A stretch of DNA of 64,000 nucleotides from Rhodoferax sp. (GTDB taxonomy: Bacteria; Pseudomonadota; Gammaproteobacteria; Burkholderiales; Burkholderiaceae_C), in NCBI GenBank assembly GCA_003133245.1, contig PKWM01000024.1, forward strand, positions 49,107-113,106. The letters run 5' to 3'. Positions 63,355 to 64,000 of this stretch are shown here, piece by piece. The position numbers and the translations under genes are program-made. Under the pieces are notes generated by a model. The model ran no database searches. It had not been told where the DNA came from and saw only the letters and a program-made list of their open reading frames with translations. Within the stretch, counting starts at the first letter, position 1. Each line of letters opens with the position of its first letter.

Positions 63355-64000
63355 GCTGCGCTCCGCAATTCTTCGGCGGCTGGCATCGCCACGCTCTTGT
63401 CGGGATGGATATAGACCCATAACTGTTGACCGACCGGCGTGAGCACCGACGGATGAGCGCGCGCCAGCAGCGTTCGGTTGCCCAACTTGATGCGGAAGTC
63501 CAGCGCTTCGCCCAGAAAGACCTTTAGCTCGACCTTCGCGGGCCAGACGTTGACGCTCGTATCGGCAGGCTCGACTTGCGTGAGCTCAACATCCTCGGGT
63601 CGGATCGACAGCACCACTTTGTCGCCCACGCGTACCGCTTCCACCGAGTAGGAATGCAGCGCTCCGATCTCGGTGTCGATAACGTAGAAGCCGTCCTCGG
63701 CGCTCTTGGCGATCACCGTGCCTTCAACAAAATTGGTGGTTCCGACGAAGTCGGCGACGAACTTGTTCTGCGGCCGCTCGTAGATTTCGCGAGGCGACCC
63801 GATTTGCTGGATCCGGCCCTGGTTCATGACGGCAACCTGGTGCGACAGTGCCAGCGCCTCGCTCTGATCGTGCGTGACATAGACCGTGGTGATCTTCAGC
63901 TCGCGTTGCAGCCGCTTCAACTCAAAACGCATCAACTCGCGCAGCTTGGCGTCCAGGTTGGACAGCGGCTCGTCGAGTAGCAGCAACTTGGGCTCCATCA
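63351..64000 (-). CDS. ABC transporter ATP-binding protein (FbpC/PotA-like), 5' end outside window
   Basis: The C-terminal ~216 residues of an importer ATPase; the Walker A part lies beyond the edge. Walker B and D-loop (LLLLDEPLSNLDAKLRELMRFEL), H-loop VYVTHDQSEALALS, then the regulatory TOBE domain (about 80-205; VVLSIRPEDVELTQ). This class pairs with the Fbp-type binding proteins found here, so it is the probable energiser for some or all of SBP1-SBP4; permease genes are not in the window. Coupled to the ThDP gene (ATGA). Confidence 0.9.
   Translation of the reverse strand, partial: MEPKLLLLDEPLSNLDAKLRELMRFELKRLQRELKITTVYVTHDQSEALALSHQVAVMNQGRIQQIGSPREIYERPQNKFVADFVGTTNFVEGTVIAKSAEDGFYVIDTEIGALHSYSVEAVRVGDKVVLSIRPEDVELTQVEPADTSVNVWPAKVELKVFLGEALDFRIKLGNRTLLARAHPSVLTPVGQQLWVYIHPDKSVAMPAAEELRSAA

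Noticed and set aside
62143-63414. 423-residue plus-strand ORF
   Set aside because: Antisense of the ThDP gene; no recognisable motifs.

Overview
The window looks like a GC-rich chromosome segment of a betaproteobacterium of order Burkholderiales, most likely Comamonadaceae (Rhodoferax/Polaromonas-like). This is inferred from the complete dcw cell-wall/division cluster in its beta/gamma order without murB, the TctAB and Bug-type (TctC) transport genes, and the aroE-mtgA neighbourhood. No rRNA, tRNA or CRISPR array was seen.

Region 1 (1-13.9 kb) is ordinary core genome: the end of a tctAB pair, a solitary rodA, yqiA, an RNB-domain ribonuclease coupled to a TonB-like protein, aroE-mtgA, ruvC, and a four-gene HlyD / ABC permease / ABC ATPase / MFS export operon. 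A near-consensus FNR-type box lies upstream of the export operon and a perfect one lies downstream, before a tiny membrane-protein gene. Region 2 (13.9-33.25 kb, minus strand) is the dcw cluster, transcribed mraZ-rsmH-ftsL-ftsI-murE-murF-mraY-murD-ftsW-murG-murC-ddl-ftsQ-ftsA-ftsZ-lpxC. It starts at a promoter carrying four exactly 10-bp-spaced MraZ-type repeats. It is interrupted between murG and murC by a 0.54-kb block of repeats, one of which is an inverted copy of a ~290-bp palindromic element before aroE.

Region 3 (33.5-64 kb) is an accessory catabolic/transport region and the most unusual part. It holds two diverged copies of one gene set. Set A (33.7-44.8 kb) has two Fbp-type substrate-binding proteins, an aldehyde dehydrogenase, a ThDP enzyme, an alpha/beta hydrolase, a EutA-like ASKHA protein, a bicupin and two single-domain cupins. 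Set B (48.8-64 kb) has a split CHR transporter, a histidine-rich EutA-like protein, an IclR regulator, a methyltransferase-like membrane protein, an MFS transporter, two binding proteins plus a deleted third, a porin, a bicupin, two single cupins, a beta-hydroxyacid-dehydrogenase-like enzyme, a ThDP enzyme and an ABC ATPase running off the edge. Each cupin, ThDP, EutA and binding-protein gene of one set has a counterpart in the other. Four promoters (SBP1, the bicupin/SBP2 divergent region, iclR, porin) share a TTCY-N7-GGAAC motif, so the sets look like one regulon, plausibly under the IclR protein.

Between the sets, an IS6-family element with a dead transposase, a UbiD-type decarboxylase and a Bug binding protein were inserted. 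The last 112 bp of the adjacent cupin gene are duplicated on the far side of this insert.

Inferred working model for region 3: the substrate crosses the outer membrane through the porin, is captured by the Fbp-type binding proteins and imported by an ABC transporter mostly outside the window. ThDP enzymes, dehydrogenases and metal-dependent cupins then process it, and the EutA-like ATPases may act as reactivation or metal-loading chaperones. The substrate cannot be deduced from the sequence alone.
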